From contig NZ_JOGB01000014.1 of assembly GCF_000719335.1 (NCBI RefSeq), positions 1 through 64,000 of the forward strand: a DNA stretch of 64,000 nucleotides. The letters run 5' to 3'. This DNA comes from Streptomyces sp. NRRL S-87. GTDB lineage: Bacteria; Actinomycetota; Actinomycetes; Streptomycetales; Streptomycetaceae. The translations under genes were made by a program, and so were the position numbers. Below are positions 1 to 8,137 of the stretch, piece after piece; position 1 is the stretch's first letter; each line of letters opens with the position of its first letter. The notes beneath the pieces are model-generated. The model was not told the DNA's origin. It saw only the letters and a list, made by a program, of their open reading frames with translations, and ran no database searches.

Positions 1-250
1 AGGTGGCGGCTTCCGGGTCCGGTGGGGGCTGGGCATACGCCGCCCACGATCGCTACGCCCCTCCGGTTCGGGTGGCGGGTGCGGGTTGGTGGGGGCTGGA
101 CATACGCCGCCCACCATCGCTATGCCCCACCGGTTGAGTTGGCGGCTTCCGGGTCCGGTGGGGGCTGGACATAAGCCGCCCACGATCGCTACGCCCCACC
201 ACTTTCGCGGGCGGCCGCCGGGCCCGGTGGGGGCTGGACATAGGCCAACT
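1..250 (-). repeat. Left array of 69-bp hairpin repeat (truncated by window start)
   Basis: About three and a half copies of a tandem unit read on the minus strand. The conserved core (cgatcgctacg on the plus strand) recurs with spacings of 67 and 69 nt. Each unit contains GTCCGG..CTGGAC-type arms around a G/C-rich loop, so each can fold into a small hairpin. The array starts about 30 nt downstream of the sigma-factor stop and reads in the same direction as that gene. A second array of the same unit lies at 5779-6040 in opposite orientation. Because 69 is a multiple of three, several frames stay open through it, but I do not regard them as genes. The array may continue beyond the window. Confidence 0.9.
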
Positions 251-279
251 ACTAGGTCCGATGCGGCCCGCCCGCAGGG

Positions 280-1494
280 TCAGGGGTCCAGTCTCGCGGC
301 GCGCATCTGGAGGTAGCGGCGTTCCGGGAGGGTGAGGGTGGTGCGGGCGGCGGTGCGGTAGGCGTCGGCGGCGGCCTTGCGGTCACCGGTCCGTTCGAGG
401 AGGTGGGCGCGTACGGCGGCCAGGCGGTGGGAGTGGGGGAAGTCGGGTTCCAGGGCGTTCAGGGCCGTCAGGCCGACTTCGGGGCCCTCGACCATCGACA
501 GAGCCACCACACGCCCGAGTTCGGCCATGGGATCGCTCTTGGGCGCAAGGGCCACCAGGACGTCGTAGAGGGCGAGGATCTGGGGCCAGTCCGTGGTGTC
601 GGGGCCCGTGGCCTCGTCGTGGAGGGCGGCGATGGCGGCCTGGAGTTGGTACGGGCCGGGCGGGCCCTCCGTCAGGGCTTCCTCTACCAGGGCGGTGCCT
701 TCGTCGATCGCCGCCCGGTCCCACAAGGTGCGGTCCTGCTCGCCCAGCGGGATCAACTCGCCCTGCGGGCCCGTGCGCGCGGCGCTGCGTGCCTCGGTCA
801 GGAGCATCAATGCCAGGAGGCCGGTCACCGTGGCCTCGCGGGGCAGCAGTCGGCGGGTCGCGCGGGTGAGGCGGATCGCCTCGCGGGCCAGATCGGCGCG
901 GTGGAGGGTGGGGCCCGAGGTGGCCGTGTAGCCCTCGTTGAAGATCAGGTAGAGGACCTTGAGGACGGCGGGGAGGCGCGCGTCCCGGTCGTCCGGCTCC
1001 GGCGGGCGGAAGGGGTGGTCCCGCAGCTTGGCCTTCGCGCGGCTGATGCGCTGGGCGATCGTGGCCTCGGGGACCAGGTGGGCGCGGGCGATCTCGGCCG
1101 TGGTCAGGCCGCCCACGGCGCGCAGGGTGAGGGCGACCTGGGCGGGCGGCGGGAGCGCCGGATCGCAGCAGAGGAACAGCAGGGTCAGCGTGTCGTCGTC
1201 GGCGGGAGCGGCCCGGACCTCGCGCGGTTCGAGGCGGACCGCGGTCTCCTCCCTACGGGAGCGGGCGGCTTCCGAGCGGAGGGTGTCCATCAGCCGGCGG
1301 GAGGCGACCCTGATCAGCCAGCCGCGGGGGTTGGCCGGCACGCCGTCCCGGGGCCACTGCTCCGCGGCGGCGAGCAGGGCTTCCTGCACCGCTTCCTCGG
1401 CGTCGTCGAAGTGGCCGTACCGGCGTACCAGCGCGCCGAGGACCTGCGGCGCGTGCAGGCGCAGCAGGTCCTCGGCACCCTCCGGTGCGGTCAA
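280..1494 (-). CDS. ECF42-type RNA polymerase sigma factor with C-terminal TPR-like extension
   Basis: A 404-aa sigma-70 family factor. Region 2 lies near residues 5-75 (with the acidic stretch DDAEEAVQEA), sigma-4 near 105-165 (a QVALTLRAVGGLTTAEIA helix-turn-helix), and a long helical, TPR-like extension fills residues 180-400. This length, the extension and the adjacent DGPF-domain gene are the hallmarks of the ECF42 group, which has no anti-sigma factor and is thought to be controlled through its C-terminal extension. The TTG start at 1494 overlaps the stop of the upstream gene in a TTGA, which implies translational coupling. Longer upstream readings have no domain support. What signal it senses cannot be read from the sequence. 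Confidence 0.92.
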   Translation of the reverse strand: MTAPEGAEDLLRLHAPQVLGALVRRYGHFDDAEEAVQEALLAAAEQWPRDGVPANPRGWLIRVASRRLMDTLRSEAARSRREETAVRLEPREVRAAPADDDTLTLLFLCCDPALPPPAQVALTLRAVGGLTTAEIARAHLVPEATIAQRISRAKAKLRDHPFRPPEPDDRDARLPAVLKVLYLIFNEGYTATSGPTLHRADLAREAIRLTRATRRLLPREATVTGLLALMLLTEARSAARTGPQGELIPLGEQDRTLWDRAAIDEGTALVEEALTEGPPGPYQLQAAIAALHDEATGPDTTDWPQILALYDVLVALAPKSDPMAELGRVVALSMVEGPEVGLTALNALEPDFPHSHRLAAVRAHLLERTGDRKAAADAYRTAARTTLTLPERRYLQMRAARLDP

Positions 1495-1922
1495 GCGGCC
1501 CCACCCCCGAGGTCCGCGCCGCCGGCCTCGTCGATCTGCCGGATCACGACCGGATAGACCGGTGCGCCGTCCGGCTGCGGGCACTGAGTGACGCGCGCGG
1601 CGATCTCGGTGACGCGTTCGAGGCTCTCGCAGTCGAGGACCCAGTACCCGGCGAGGACCTCCTTGGTCTCCCCGTACGGCCCGTCGGTGACGACCGGCTT
1701 GCCGTCCCCGCCCGCGGTCACGAACCGCGTCCTGGCGGGCTCGGTCAGCCCCTGCGCGTCGACGAGCTCCCCGCTCTCGGCGAGGTCGTCGTTGATCGCG
1801 TTCATGTGGGCGAACATCGCCCGCAGGTCCTGCTCGCTCCAGGCCGGGCTCTGCGCGGACGCCTTGCCGTTCATAGCGTCGTAGTCGGCCTGTGCTCCCT
1901 GCACCATCACCAGATACTTCAT
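1491..1922 (-). CDS. DGPF-domain (YCII-related) protein, ECF42 partner
   Basis: A 143-aa protein with the signature DGPYGETKE at residues 80-88, a variant of the DGPFAETKE motif that names the family. The fold is a dimeric ferredoxin-like (YciI/YCGR) barrel. Proteins of this kind are encoded next to ECF42 sigma factors and are usually their main transcriptional target; their biochemical function is unknown. The ATG at 1922 is preceded by GGAGGAG at good spacing and begins the conserved MKYLVMVQG strand. A promoter of ECF42 type lies just upstream (1969-1998). Its stop overlaps the TTG start of the sigma gene, so the pair forms one transcription unit. Confidence 0.93.
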   Translation of the reverse strand: MKYLVMVQGAQADYDAMNGKASAQSPAWSEQDLRAMFAHMNAINDDLAESGELVDAQGLTEPARTRFVTAGGDGKPVVTDGPYGETKEVLAGYWVLDCESLERVTEIAARVTQCPQPDGAPVYPVVIRQIDEAGGADLGGGAA

Positions 1923-1968
1923 CGCCGTCTCCTCCGTGCTCAGCCCCGTGCGGGCTGCTTGCACAGGA

Positions 1969-1998
1969 GACGTCGGAGCCACCCGCCGTTTCTCGACA
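1969..1998 (-). promoter_or_regulatory. ECF42-type promoter for the DGPF/sigma operon
   Basis: On the minus strand TGTCGA (1998-1993) is followed after exactly 17 nt by CGACGTC (1975-1969). ECF42 promoters are described as TGTCGA at -35 with a CGA/TC-type -10. The element lies 47 nt upstream of the DGPF start codon, which would give a leader of about 40 nt. This implies that the sigma factor drives its own operon. Confidence 0.75.
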
Positions 1999-2093
1999 CC
2001 TCGGCCGCACCGATTCGGATTCCCCCACCTCCCCGACACGGATTCCCCCAGAGGGACGAGCGTCCCCGCGCCTCCGTCCCGCGGCGGCTGGGA

Positions 2094-2591
2094 TCACCAA
2101 GCGGAGGCGACGCCCAGGGCGGCGATCAGCTGAAGGGGATACTCACGATCGGCCTGGCCGATCGTGAGGCCGATCCACCGGTCGGAGTCCGGCAGTCGCC
2201 ACACGTGCATCCTCCCGGCGACGTTGCACAGGAACAGGAGAGGCTGGGGAGCGGCGTACTCGGGATCCGGGTCGTCGAAGCCGAGGTACGGCCACAGGTC
2301 GACGACCTTCGGGTGGCCCCACCTACTGGTCATGGTCTTCACCAGCGCAGCGAGATCTGCCTCGAGCTCCAGCTCGGCCGCCTCGACGACCTCCTCGCTC
2401 CGGTCGTCCCAGAAGTCCCGGCTCTCGCGCAGCACGGCCAGGTGGTATCCCGGCCCTCCCCACCTGCCGTCCTTCGCCTTCCCCGGCCCTACCTCGCGCT
2501 CCGGGAACGGCCGCGCGATCAGATCATCGACCGTTGCCACATGTCCGTCAGCCGCGCCCACGGCTGTCGAGTCGGTCTCGCGCTGCTGCAT
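2094..2591 (-). CDS. Hypothetical protein
   Basis: A 165-aa, acidic, Trp-rich soluble protein with no signal peptide or membrane segment. I recognise no family. The C-terminal half (roughly residues 95-150) has alternating hydrophobic strands followed by a WIGLTIG segment, suggesting an alpha/beta domain. It begins 1 nt after the stop of the 105-aa gene upstream (2593-2910), so the two are almost certainly co-translated. It ends 55 nt before the beginning of the region upstream of the ECF42 promoter. Codon use matches the surrounding genes. No function is proposed. Confidence 0.75.
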   Translation of the reverse strand: MQQRETDSTAVGAADGHVATVDDLIARPFPEREVGPGKAKDGRWGGPGYHLAVLRESRDFWDDRSEEVVEAAELELEADLAALVKTMTSRWGHPKVVDLWPYLGFDDPDPEYAAPQPLLFLCNVAGRMHVWRLPDSDRWIGLTIGQADREYPLQLIAALGVASAW

Positions 2592-2592
2592 G

Positions 2593-2910
2593 TCAGGCGA
2601 CCTCGAAGCCGTTCTGGATCACGCCGTACTCGGTGGGCGTCACCCAGCAGGTGTAGTGGCGGCCGAGGAGGTCGGCCTGGTCGATCCCCAGCCCCTGCGC
2701 CAAGACGTCCGCGCCGGTCTTGAAGGTCCGCGAGGGGTCGTCTGCGGCTTGGTAGTGGGCCAGGGCTCCACGGAGTGCGACCACGACGTACTCCACCCGC
2801 CGCCCCTCGCCGACCTGCGACTCCTCGTGCTGCCGGTCGTGCTGGTCATCCCTGACCTGCCCGCAGAGCCCGCACCGGTCGTCGTCGTGTGCGCCATCCA
2901 TGCCGCGCAT
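2593..2910 (-). CDS. Hypothetical small protein with N-terminal CxxC/His-rich segment
   Basis: About 105 aa. Near the N-terminus CGLCGQ is followed by several histidines (QHDRQHEE), which could form a small zinc site. The rest is predicted alpha/beta with no recognised domain. ATG at 2910 has a weak G-rich ribosome-binding site; ATG at 2901 is an alternative start. The stop and the ATG of the next gene are 1 nt apart, so this is the first gene of a two-gene operon. It is divergent from the STAND ATPase gene at 3071, and the 160-nt space between them must hold both promoters. Function unknown. Confidence 0.65.
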   Translation of the reverse strand: MRGMDGAHDDDRCGLCGQVRDDQHDRQHEESQVGEGRRVEYVVVALRGALAHYQAADDPSRTFKTGADVLAQGLGIDQADLLGRHYTCWVTPTEYGVIQNGFEVA

Positions 2911-3070
2911 CGTACGGCCCCGCGCAAGCCTGTCCGACAGGACGGTAGGTGATGGCTTCCGCGCGGCGGGCGGAATCTGGGGCCGGCCCACGCATCGGCG
3001 TCCGGATTGCGGGTAGGCAGGTTGAGCAGGGCGGTGCGGCCCATCCACGGCCGGCTGACGGGGGGCTGGA

Positions 3071-5704
3071 ATGCTGGCGGAGGCGCTGGAGGCGTTGGCG
3101 GCTGCGGGTGGCACTGCGGTGGTGCAGGCCGCAGGAACCGAAGCGTGGGCTGCCGTGCGGGAACGGGTCGTGCGGCTCTTCAGCCGGTCCGGATCCCGGA
3201 ATGTCGACGCGGTGTCGGCCGAACTGGACCGTCTCGCAGCCGGGCAGGAAGGTGCGGCAGGTAGCCTCGAATCGGCTGCGACGACATGGCGATCCCACTT
3301 CGAAGGCCTGCTTCAGCAACTCGACGGTCCCGATCGCGAGTCGGCCGTCCGGTTGTTGCGCGAGTTGGTCGGGCTCTCGGGCGCGGCCACGGCCGTCACG
3401 GCGTTGGGGAACAACTCGCTGGCGCTCGGCGGAGACGCCAGGATCGTGGCCGAGCGCGGTGGTCTCGCGGCCGCGACGGTCGGTACCGCGTTCACCATCG
3501 GGCGCACCGGAGTGGCCGCCGGACGGGTGGATCAGCTGAACGTCTACATGCAGAACGACCTCCGAACGGGCGCGACGACCCTGAGCCCACCCCTGGCCCG
3601 ACGGCACCCCCACCGCCCGCCACGTGGAAGGGAAGCCCTCCTGGAAACCCTGGCCGATCTGCTGACCAACGCCTCGGGGGGCGCGGCCCACATACTTCAC
3701 GGCATGGGCGGTTCGGGTAAGACCACCCTGGCTCTGGAGACGGCGCATCACGCCACCACACACGGTATTCGGGTCTGGTGGATCGGCTCCGCAGACAAGG
3801 ACGCGTTGGCCTCTGGGCTGCTCACGGTCGCCCGACAGGCCGGTGCCACGGACGAGGAAATCCGCACCCTTGACAGAGCCGACGTGCTCTGGGACGCCTT
3901 GGAGCGGTACGACCAGCAGTGGCTGCTGGTCGTGGACGGCGTCGACGATCCGCGGCTCCTCGACAACACCGGCCGCCTGAGCGACGGCACCGGCTGGATC
4001 CGCCCGCACCGGGGGAGCGGACTGGTACTCGTCACCACGCGGAACGGGGCACCCGAGGCGTGGGGGCCGGGCTTCCGGCTGCACCACGTCGACGGCCTGG
4101 CGTCCGCGGATCCGGACGGGGAGCCGACAGAGGCCCCGTCGCCCGCCGCTCAGGTCCTCATCGACTACGCGGGTTCCGACAAGGGGTCTCTCCGAACCGC
4201 CGAGGCACTGGCGGAGCGCCTCGGCGGGCTACCACTGGCTCTCCGACTTGCGGGCAGCTACATCGCAGACGTGTCAGAGCAGCCCTGGCCGGACGCTGCC
4301 GCGGCCCTGACCTTCTCGGCCTACCAGCAGGCCCTGGAGGAGGGACGTCACGGTCGGTTTGACCCGAACCGAGTCATCAGGGGCGCAACGATGCTGAACC
4401 TCGACCAGTTGGCCAGCCGCGGCATGTCACAGGCACGCCCGCTGATCCAGCTGCTGTCCTCCTTCGCGGAGGCACCTCTTCCCTACGTGACGGTGCTCCG
4501 CCCGGACAGGGTCGCAGCTGCGGCTCCCCTTGGTGTCATCGATGGCGCTCAGCTCTGGCGCCTCCTCAAGGCACTCGCCGATCTGAGCCTGATCGAACTC
4601 GATGGTGTATCGGTCGCCCTGCCCATGCTGCGACTCCATCCGCTGGTGCGCGATGCCGCCCGCACGGAAGAGCCCCCTTGGGCGCGAACGACCGCCGGCC
4701 TGCTGCTGAACCAGGCCGTCGACGCCCTGCGCGACCAGGTCGAGGACCCCTCCTCATGGCCGCAGTGGCACGCGCTTGCGCCACACGTGTTCCGATCCCA
4801 TCGGCTGGCCGTCGAAGCGGTGGACGATGACGAGGCGATCGTGAGAGCGGGCACCGCAGCGCTGGCCGTCGCACGGTACTTGGACCTTCGAGGCCTCTAC
4901 TCGGAGGCCGAGAACCGCATCCAGCAGGTCTACCTGGCGCGGCGCGACCTGTTCGGAGACCACAATCCGGCAACCCTGGACGCCCGCTACAACCTGGCCC
5001 GCATGGCGCGTAAGCAGGGCCGGCTGGAGGAGGCCGAGGCGGAGCTGAGGACCGTCGCGCAGGAGCTGCGTCGACTCCTGGGTGAGGACGACGCCGGCGG
5101 GCTCCTCGTCCGCCATGCCTGGGCCATGGTGCTGCGCGAGCTCGGACGGCTGGAAGAGGCGGAGCTGGAGCACCGAGAGGTCTGGCGGATCCGGGCCCGG
5201 ATCTACGGCGAAGACCATCCTGACACCCTCAACTCCCGCTACAGCCTGGCCAGGATGGCGCGCGAACGGGGCGACCTGCCGCATGCGGAGGCGGAGTACC
5301 GTAGCGTCCACCGAGCGCGCCAACAGGTGCTTGGGGAACGCCATCCCGACACGCTGGCCACCCGGCACAGCCTCGCGGTTGTGGCCCGCAGGCTCGGGCG
5401 GTGGGACGAGGCCGAGGCCGGGTTCCAGGAGGTGCTCGCAGCCAGGATCGAGATTCTCGGAGCGGAGCATCCTTACACCCTGATCACCCGCACGGAGCTC
5501 GCCCTGCTGGCCTGGGAGCGGGGGGACCTCGGCTCCGCCGAATGCGAACTGACCACAGTCCTGGAGATGCGGACGAGGGCCCTCGGAGAGAGCCATCCGC
5601 AGACCGCATGGACGGCCGCGAATCTGCAGCACGTCCGCCAGCTCCGAAGCGGCACTCCCCCGACACAGGTCGGCCCCGCTCCCCAGCAGGGCCCCAGCTA
5701 CTGA
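3071..5704 (+). CDS. STAND ATPase: NB-ARC domain with C-terminal TPR repeats
   Basis: An 877-aa NLR-like protein. Residues 1-190 form an Ala-rich helical N-terminal domain. The P-loop is GMGGSGKTT at 211-219, Walker B is WLLVVDGVDD at 284-293, and the GLPLAL motif of NB-ARC is at 386-391. A winged-helix-like segment follows, and from about residue 600 to 860 come at least five 42-residue TPRs of kinesin-light-chain type, each with a variant of HPDTL..R. Such proteins act as ligand-triggered switches; in bacteria several are antiphage or regulated-death factors and others regulate transcription. No known toxic domain is evident in the N-terminus, so the output is unclear. The ATG at 3071 has a GGGGG stretch just upstream. 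A 69-bp repeat array lies downstream. Confidence 0.9.
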   Translation: MLAEALEALAAAGGTAVVQAAGTEAWAAVRERVVRLFSRSGSRNVDAVSAELDRLAAGQEGAAGSLESAATTWRSHFEGLLQQLDGPDRESAVRLLRELVGLSGAATAVTALGNNSLALGGDARIVAERGGLAAATVGTAFTIGRTGVAAGRVDQLNVYMQNDLRTGATTLSPPLARRHPHRPPRGREALLETLADLLTNASGGAAHILHGMGGSGKTTLALETAHHATTHGIRVWWIGSADKDALASGLLTVARQAGATDEEIRTLDRADVLWDALERYDQQWLLVVDGVDDPRLLDNTGRLSDGTGWIRPHRGSGLVLVTTRNGAPEAWGPGFRLHHVDGLASADPDGEPTEAPSPAAQVLIDYAGSDKGSLRTAEALAERLGGLPLALRLAGSYIADVSEQPWPDAAAALTFSAYQQALEEGRHGRFDPNRVIRGATMLNLDQLASRGMSQARPLIQLLSSFAEAPLPYVTVLRPDRVAAAAPLGVIDGAQLWRLLKALADLSLIELDGVSVALPMLRLHPLVRDAARTEEPPWARTTAGLLLNQAVDALRDQVEDPSSWPQWHALAPHVFRSHRLAVEAVDDDEAIVRAGTAALAVARYLDLRGLYSEAENRIQQVYLARRDLFGDHNPATLDARYNLARMARKQGRLEEAEAELRTVAQELRRLLGEDDAGGLLVRHAWAMVLRELGRLEEAELEHREVWRIRARIYGEDHPDTLNSRYSLARMARERGDLPHAEAEYRSVHRARQQVLGERHPDTLATRHSLAVVARRLGRWDEAEAGFQEVLAARIEILGAEHPYTLITRTELALLAWERGDLGSAECELTTVLEMRTRALGESHPQTAWTAANLQHVRQLRSGTPPTQVGPAPQQGPSY

Positions 5705-5778
5705 GGCGGCGCCGTACCGCCAGATCACGAGCGGGTCTGCCGACTGAGCGGAGCACTCGGTGAGGTGCGCCGACAAGG

Positions 5779-6040
5779 GCCTACGTCCGGCCCACCGAAC
5801 CCAGAAGCCACCAGTGGGGCGTAGCGATCGTAGGCGGCCTATGTCCGGCCCCCACCGGACCCGGAAGCCGCCACCTCAACCGGAGGGGCGTAGCGATCGT
5901 GGGCGGCCTATGTCCGGCCCCCACCGGACCCGGAAGCCGCCAACTCAACCGGAGGGGCGTAGCGATCGTGGGCGGCGTATGTCCGGCCCCCACCGGACCC
6001 GGAGGCCGCCACCCGAACCGGTGGGGCGTAGCGATCTGAG
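5779..6040 (+). repeat. Right array of 69-bp hairpin repeat
   Basis: The core ggggcgtagcgatcg recurs with its gtag at 5821, 5890, 5959 and 6028, i.e. three exact 69-nt steps, preceded by a more diverged copy. Each unit carries GTCCGG-ccccca-CCGGAC, a perfect 6-bp hairpin. The array begins 75 nt after the STAND gene stop and is read in the same direction as that gene, as the left array is relative to the sigma gene. Together the arrays bracket the block 280-5704 in inverted orientation. Confidence 0.92.
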
Positions 6041-6224
6041 GCGCTGACCCGCTGGCCGGACTCAACGGGCCGGAGTCTTCACGATCGTCCCGGGCGTCCT
6101 TCTGGGCCTGTCCGCCGAGGTTTTGCTTTTCCGGGCCGGGTCGGGGGGTCAAGGGTGGAGCGCAGCGGAATCGCCGCAGGCGACGCCCGAAGGGCGCCTT
6201 CGGGGCCGAGTCATCACCTTCATG

Positions 6225-7328
6225 CTAGGCAGCCTTTCTGTCGTCGTCCGTGCACTTGCGGCAGCGGCCGGGTGTCGGGGCGCGGAAGGCGCGCTCGCAG
6301 CCGTCGCAGGTCTGGAAGGGCTGGACCACGCGGTCCGGTGTCGGCGGACCGGCCGGCAGCGGCGGGCGGTGCGGCACGGGGACGGGGAAGGCGGCCTTGA
6401 GGCGGTACGCGAGGAGGCCGGCCGGGTTGCGGAGGTCGGGCGGGACGTCGGTGGTGAGGGTGCGGCGTACGGCCTCGGGCGGGGCGGTCTCCAGCCAGCG
6501 GACGACGCCGGGGACGAGGCGTTCGACGTCGCGCTCCGCCAGCAGGAGGCGGGGCTCGCGGGCGCGGAGGCCGGCGAGGAGGTGCGCCGCCTCCCGCTCG
6601 AGCAGCGTCCGGAAGCGGGTCCAGTGCGGTCGGTCCGCCGGCTGCGGGAGGTCGGCCGCCGCGTCGCCGGTGGGCGGTTCTCCGCCGGCAGCGGGCACCG
6701 AGCCGAAGGCGGGCGCCCGGGCGGAAGCCGGCGCCGGGGCAGGCCCGACCGGCGGGCGGGGCGGCGTCGGCGGAGTCGGAGGCCTCGGCAGGTCGGGAAG
6801 CTCCGGCGGGTCGGGACGCTCCGGCGGGTCCGGCGCGTCAGGAGGCTCCGGCGGGTCAGGAGGCTCCGGCGGGTCCGGCGGGTCAGGAGGCTCCGGCGGG
6901 TCAGGAGGCTCCGGCGGGTGCGGCGCGTCAGGAGGCTCCGGCGGACCCGCGTCCAGGGGGACGTTGTACGACACCGTCCGGGTGATCACCTGGCCGGTGG
7001 AAAGGCGGAGGCGGGTGCGGCGCAGGTAGCCGGCCTGCTCCAGTTCCCGCAGGGCCCGGCCGATGCGGTGCTCGGTCTCCGGGAAGCGGTCGGCCAGGGC
7101 CTTGATGCTGACCGGGGTGCCCTCGGGGAGGGACTGCACGTGCACCGCCACGCCGATCGCCAGCAGCGAGAGGGACGCGTGCTGGGCGAGTTGGTTGGCC
7201 ACCACCGTGAAGTGGCTCGTGAGGGGGATGTTGGAGTGCGTGACGCCGGAAAGGCCACCGGATCGAGCGGTTCGGGGCGGAATACGGCGTGCTGCGGGCA
7301 GGCCCGCGTTAGGCTGTTGGAAGACCAT
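6225..7328 (-). CDS. Helix-turn-helix protein with Pro-rich linker and zinc ribbon
   Basis: About 367 aa from the ATG at 7328. A winged-helix DNA-binding domain spans residues 38-125 (phrases such as IKALADRFPETEHRIGRAL). Residues 129-210 are a Pro/Glu/Asp tract built on repeats of PPEPPD, and the C-terminus ends in a zinc ribbon, CDGCERAF..GRCRKC. The Pro tract is encoded by 9- and 12-nt DNA repeats between 6760 and 6960. The reading frame is open to 7484, but the extra residues look non-conserved and lack a good ribosome-binding site. Likely a transcription factor; the target is unknown. Convergent with the STAND gene, with the 69-bp array between them. Confidence 0.8.
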   Translation of the reverse strand: MVFQQPNAGLPAARRIPPRTARSGGLSGVTHSNIPLTSHFTVVANQLAQHASLSLLAIGVAVHVQSLPEGTPVSIKALADRFPETEHRIGRALRELEQAGYLRRTRLRLSTGQVITRTVSYNVPLDAGPPEPPDAPHPPEPPDPPEPPDPPDPPEPPDPPEPPDAPDPPERPDPPELPDLPRPPTPPTPPRPPVGPAPAPASARAPAFGSVPAAGGEPPTGDAAADLPQPADRPHWTRFRTLLEREAAHLLAGLRAREPRLLLAERDVERLVPGVVRWLETAPPEAVRRTLTTDVPPDLRNPAGLLAYRLKAAFPVPVPHRPPLPAGPPTPDRVVQPFQTCDGCERAFRAPTPGRCRKCTDDDRKAA

Positions 7329-7590
7329 CGGGAAGGGTTTCGCTTCCTCGTGGATCAGGCCCTCGGCCGGGATGCCAGTCCCGCCGGGGGCCGTCTCTGT
7401 TTGTGGGTTGTGGCGCGAGCATATGCCCGCCAACCGATCCCGAATCCAGTCGAGTTGGGATAGTTCACCCATCCGAGCGATCACGGGCCGAACGGGGAGG
7501 CTGGAGGGGTTGGTTCGGTTTCTTTCCCCCGGTTCTTTGGTCTTTTGACGCCGGGTCCCACCACTCCGCGGACGACCGGGTCGTAGGGAA

Positions 7591-7983
7591 TCACGACCCG
7601 GTTCGAACGGCCAGTTCGACCCACACCGTCTTGCGCGGCGCGGGCCCGAGAGTGACTCCCCACCGGTCGGACAACTCCCGTACGAGCACCAGCCCGAGCC
7701 CCGGCCCGCCCTCCGCCGGCAGCCGGTCGGCCCGGGTGTCGGCCACCTCGATACGGAGGGTGTCCGCGTAGACGGCCAGCCCGAGCTGGAAGTCGCGACC
7801 GGGGACCCGGCCGTGGGTGATGGCGTTCGCGGCCAGCTCGGCGACGATGTGCGCCGGGGCCTCCAAGGGCAGCCCCCAGGAGCGGAGTTGCTCGACCGCG
7901 AGCAGGCGGGCGAGGCGCGCGCCGCGCGGGGTGGAGGAGAGCTGCACGCTGAAGAGGAGGAGCTCGCGACTTTCGAGATTCAT
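7591..7983 (-). CDS. RsbW/SpoIIAB-like ATP-binding protein (HATPase_c)
   Basis: A 130-aa GHKL ATPase with the N-box ELAANAITHGRV (near residue 48), G1-like EVADTRADR and a glycine-rich GGPGLGLVLV lid. These features fit the anti-sigma-factor serine kinase family, which is heavily expanded in Streptomyces. It is divergent from the XRE regulator at 8138. A trio of XRE (WhiJ-like), DUF397 and small ATP-binding proteins is a recurrent developmental-regulation module in streptomycetes. Its own partner sigma factor is not encoded here. Confidence 0.9.
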   Translation of the reverse strand: MNLESRELLLFSVQLSSTPRGARLARLLAVEQLRSWGLPLEAPAHIVAELAANAITHGRVPGRDFQLGLAVYADTLRIEVADTRADRLPAEGGPGLGLVLVRELSDRWGVTLGPAPRKTVWVELAVRTGS

Positions 7984-8137
7984 GTCACTCAGCGTGGCGA
8001 TGCGTGCATACCGTGAACAGCGCCAGCGCCCGCGTGTACGGAGACTGTCCGGTGCTTGTCCGGTCCTGTCCTGCCTGTCCGGAGCTCCGGGAGGGGTACG
8101 GCGCCGTTGAGGTTGTCAGCACGTGGGAGGTGCGCGG

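Noticed and set aside
53..241. Short frame through the left 69-bp array giving a repeated MSSPHR..KPP peptide
   Set aside because: Openness in several frames follows from the repeat length being divisible by three; no ribosome-binding site and no conserved protein features.
5760..6047. Short frame through the right array giving MSGPHRTRKPP repeats
   Set aside because: Same reason as the left array; an antisense frame is equally open, so the signal is the DNA repeat and not a protein.
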